A stretch of DNA of 64,000 nt from Enoplolaimus lenunculus (taxonomy: Eukaryota > Nematoda > Enoplea > Enoplida > Thoracostomopsidae): contig JASANG010003092.1 of the NCBI GenBank assembly GCA_030248215.1, forward strand, positions 434,001 through 498,000, written 5' to 3'. Below, in pieces: positions 61,591 to 64,000 of this stretch. Position 1 is the stretch's first letter. Every line of letters begins with the position of its first letter. Below the pieces are notes generated by a model. The model worked only from the letters and a program-made list of their open reading frames with translations. It was not told where the DNA came from and did no database searches. A program made the position numbers and the translations under genes.

Positions 61591-62131
61591 CTAGTCAACG
61601 GCAGCGCTCGTTATTCTTAACTTTGTCTTGTTTTTTATAGCAACAGCTGGTAATGGTTCGTTGAACTTTCGAATAAATGGATCAAATTTTACAATATTTT
61701 TACCATACCTCGGTAGCGACTGCATGTGTATTTACGATTACATGGAATACTTAGCAGATGCAGCAGGTTATCTGTTTAAAAGTAATACACTGGCAGTAGG
61801 TACTTTATGACTAAACTAAAATCAAACTTTAAATTTGAATTAATTTTTTTTCAAAGTTATATACGTACCAAAGTTAATTTTTGTCGAACAACGAACTGAT
61901 TCAGTAAATTTTCCATAACAAACCAACATATTTAAGGACGATATTTGGGTTAAGTTACCAATGACATTTTAGTGGCGTAACTATAGAAGCATATAACTAT
62001 TAAGCCCAAGCGAAAGATTAGGTCTAAGCAAAAAAACATAGTGTACAATCTAAGCCTACTCTTATGCAGTAGGCTTAGATTACGGGACTACGCTAGAAGT
62101 AACAGCGTCCGGTTAGCATATATATGAATGA

Positions 62132-63646
62132 TTAATCCCATATACTGAATACTACAACCACTACAATCGTTCCAATCATTTGAAAATACAGCATAGTTTC
62201 CGTGTTATCGCGCACCGATTCTTTGATATACCGTCGAATTTCCAGTTCCGGCGGATACAAAGATACTTCCGCTATAGCTTGCGAAAAGTGCTTGGCCGAA
62301 GCGTTTCTAAGGTCAAAGACATATCGACTTTGACTGGTAGTAGCAGTAGTAGTAGCATCTGCAATCAAGTATTGTGATTGCTTCAGTCCATTATAATCGC
62401 GTATACAATGTTCGCTGCATGCGTCAACGGCTTTTTCAATATTTTCCTCGTCAATCTTATTGTTTGTGTTTAAAAATCGTTGCAATGTTTCCGCAATACA
62501 TTGTCGATTATCTGCTGAGTGAACGGTACAGTAATTTAGTTTTTTTGATTTTTTAAATATTGAACTTTTGTACCAATTAACGCTTGTTGTTGATATATTT
62601 GGCCACAGCATTACGGTAGAAGATAGCAGGCATGAGCATTTTTTACGTATTTGTAGCACGACACACAAGAAACCGCAGTCTGGACCTTCTCGATGGTGTA
62701 ACGCGTTTAAATCGCCGCGACTAATATGATACTGTTTATTAATCCGTGGTCGATACTCATTTTCTGAGTAGGTTTTCGCATACTTCCAATATTCAACGAG
62801 AGCTAACTGAACTTGAGTTGAACTGAATATATTTTGCTGCTCCGATGAGACGACAAAGCCTGACTCTGGTTCAGGGTTGTATTTCCAGTGGCGAAGCGCA
62901 AATATACGAAAATTTAAATTTAAATATTGTTCATCTTCCCTGGAGCGGGTCTTTGTAACAGCCACGGGGTTTGAGGAGAAATTATATTTAACCAATTGTT
63001 GTACCCGTGTATTCAGACGTAATTTCACTGATTGCCATGGACCAGGTACATCAAAGGCGCTCGGAGATTTACTTGCGTTAAAATAAAGGCACGGTCCGTA
63101 CGCGGATGGTACTACAACTGTTTGTGAGCAACACTCGCTTTGTTGCGTAAAACTGCGTTGTCCAAATCTACTAGAATCAGTTGAGTTTAACTCAACACAC
63201 GAGTCAATAATTTTGGAGCAATCAAGAGCTAACTGAAGTATGTTTGGATTAATCTCGTGTTGCTTATTTTTAATTAAATCCTCAGAAACTTCGGTGATAT
63301 TGTACGTAAAGCTGTTCATCATTGAGGTGTGGTTTTGGGCAAACGCACTTGGACCGGATAGAGCTAAAAATTCAACTAAGGATGCTGCAAGCGATACGTT
63401 GTCGAGTACTTGATCGGCGGCCAAATTTAAATTTAAAAAATATTTATTGAATGAATTCACAGGAGGAATTGGACAAATCATAAGGCTAGGAACACGGATC
63501 TGTGCCAAAGGCTCCAGGGTTAACACCTCGATGTCTCTTTGACGCCAAGACCAACCCACTGCGAATATGAACATTGCAAGCATAAATGCGCATAGAACAA
63601 ATATTAAACTGCCACATACGCATATTTTAAAGGATTTTATGAACAT
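62132..63646 (-). CDS. DEG/ENaC-family (amiloride-sensitive type) sodium channel subunit
   Basis: 504 codons in one open exon. Seen: a TM1 helix near residues 9-31 (SLIFVLCAFMLAMFIFAVGW), post-TM1 VPSLMICPIPPVN (family FPAVTICN), GPCLYFNAS (family GxCYTFN), and the ordered cysteines of the ectodomain: CGFLC, KKCSC, YCTVH, CSEHCIRDYN. Many N-glycosylation sequons. The frame closes shortly after ETMLYFQMIGTIVVVVVF, where TM2 (usually GLFLGxSxLSxxE) should be; a GTATAT donor at 62143-62148 or a GTAGTG donor just before could splice to an exon I did not find. The N-terminus is short, lacks the HG gating motif, and may begin in an upstream exon. Confidence 0.85.
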   Translation of the reverse strand: MFIKSFKICVCGSLIFVLCAFMLAMFIFAVGWSWRQRDIEVLTLEPLAQIRVPSLMICPIPPVNSFNKYFLNLNLAADQVLDNVSLAASLVEFLALSGPSAFAQNHTSMMNSFTYNITEVSEDLIKNKQHEINPNILQLALDCSKIIDSCVELNSTDSSRFGQRSFTQQSECCSQTVVVPSAYGPCLYFNASKSPSAFDVPGPWQSVKLRLNTRVQQLVKYNFSSNPVAVTKTRSREDEQYLNLNFRIFALRHWKYNPEPESGFVVSSEQQNIFSSTQVQLALVEYWKYAKTYSENEYRPRINKQYHISRGDLNALHHREGPDCGFLCVVLQIRKKCSCLLSSTVMLWPNISTTSVNWYKSSIFKKSKKLNYCTVHSADNRQCIAETLQRFLNTNNKIDEENIEKAVDACSEHCIRDYNGLKQSQYLIADATTTATTSQSRYVFDLRNASAKHFSQAIAEVSLYPPELEIRRYIKESVRDNTETMLYFQMIGTIVVVVVFSIWD

Positions 63647-64000
63647 AATGACTTGAAACTAAAATTACGAATATGAAAGGATTAAGCCCTATTCACACGT
63701 GCAAGTTTTTGCTACAAAAAATTGTATGTGCAACTTGCATGTGCAAGTTCGGTCACAAAACATCTTCGAAGTTTTTTCAGCTGTAAACTATTCACTGCAT
63801 GCAGAAGCCAGTCGTAGAACTTAATGCCCCTGCGTTTTTATAGCCCAATCAGAAATATTCCTGCTGAGAGCTTCTTGAATTAATTCAGACTTTTGAATTT
63901 ATTCGAGAAGCTTGAATTATTAATTCAAGCAAATAACTTGTTTGATATTTCGTAGCCGACGGCTATCATGACTAGACAAGTTTTACATCTGTTGAGCACT
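63647..64000. other. Upstream flank of the DEG/ENaC exon
   Basis: No gene seen. Contains repeated TGCAAGTT / CACGTGCAAG motifs (63690-63745) and a GAATTAATTC-rich inverted stretch (63880-63930). Confidence 0.5.

Larger units (their letters stand above)
56944..62131. other. Region upstream of bestrophin and downstream of the DEG/ENaC exon
   Basis: Should hold the bestrophin promoter, possible 5' exons, and possibly a DEG/ENaC TM2 exon. Seen: hAT MITEs at 59335-60408 and 60522-61590, and a small inverted AGGCTTAG repeat at 62000-62085. A minus-strand 61-codon frame at 57863-58048 starts like a signal peptide (MRLLLFIVFAIL) and ends with a hydrophobic stretch, but nothing confirms it. Confidence 0.5.

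Overview
The window is animal nuclear DNA: AT-rich, with split genes (GT-AG introns of about 0.1-2.5 kb), metazoan-type proteins and many short non-autonomous repeats. The genes fit a non-vertebrate metazoan; I could not fix the phylum. I saw no rRNA, CRISPR, bacterial operon, LTR element or virus-like element.

Layout, left to right. (1) 1-29523, minus strand: a Nup358/RanBP2-type nucleoporin. I could phase 38 consecutive exons without a frame conflict, about 2,580 residues, and the gene runs off the left edge. Domain order is alpha-solenoid, short helical segment, Gln/Pro-rich linker, FG region, RanBD1, FG, RanBD2, one RanBP2-type zinc finger, RanBD3, FG, SUMO-ligase IR motif, and a divergent RanBD4. 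(2) 30589-36475, minus: METTL16, complete in 8 exons (727 residues), with one likely GC-AG intron. (3) 41391-44287, plus: LSM8, complete in 4 exons (97 residues), including exons of 31 and 41 nt. (4) 48351-56943, minus: a bestrophin chloride channel in 7 recognised exons, with a 229-codon acidic, Gln-rich frame joined upstream of the usual start. (5) 62132-63646, minus: a DEG/ENaC channel gene, recognised from TM1 through the Cys-rich ectodomain; a normal TM2 was not found.

The genes do not form a pathway. Nup358 (pore filament, Ran and SUMO), METTL16 (m6A writer on U6 and MAT2A-type RNA) and LSM8 (U6-specific Lsm ring) are housekeeping RNA or nuclear genes; METTL16 and LSM8 both act on U6 snRNA and are divergent neighbours about 4.9 kb apart. 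Bestrophin and DEG/ENaC are ion channels.

Introns and intergenic DNA are full of small DNA elements. Several hAT-type MITEs have perfect 8-bp target-site duplications. Three copies of an element carry internal ~150-bp subrepeats with ATGCAAAT octamers. There are two tRNA-derived SINE-like families. One has become a 343-bp tandem array; the tail of the other forms part of a five-copy 272-bp array inside a bestrophin intron. Two small tandem duplications have changed Nup358 exon structure, one of which looks like an intron gain. Exon ends were placed by eye from splice signals, frame and homology recalled from known families; they need transcript support.
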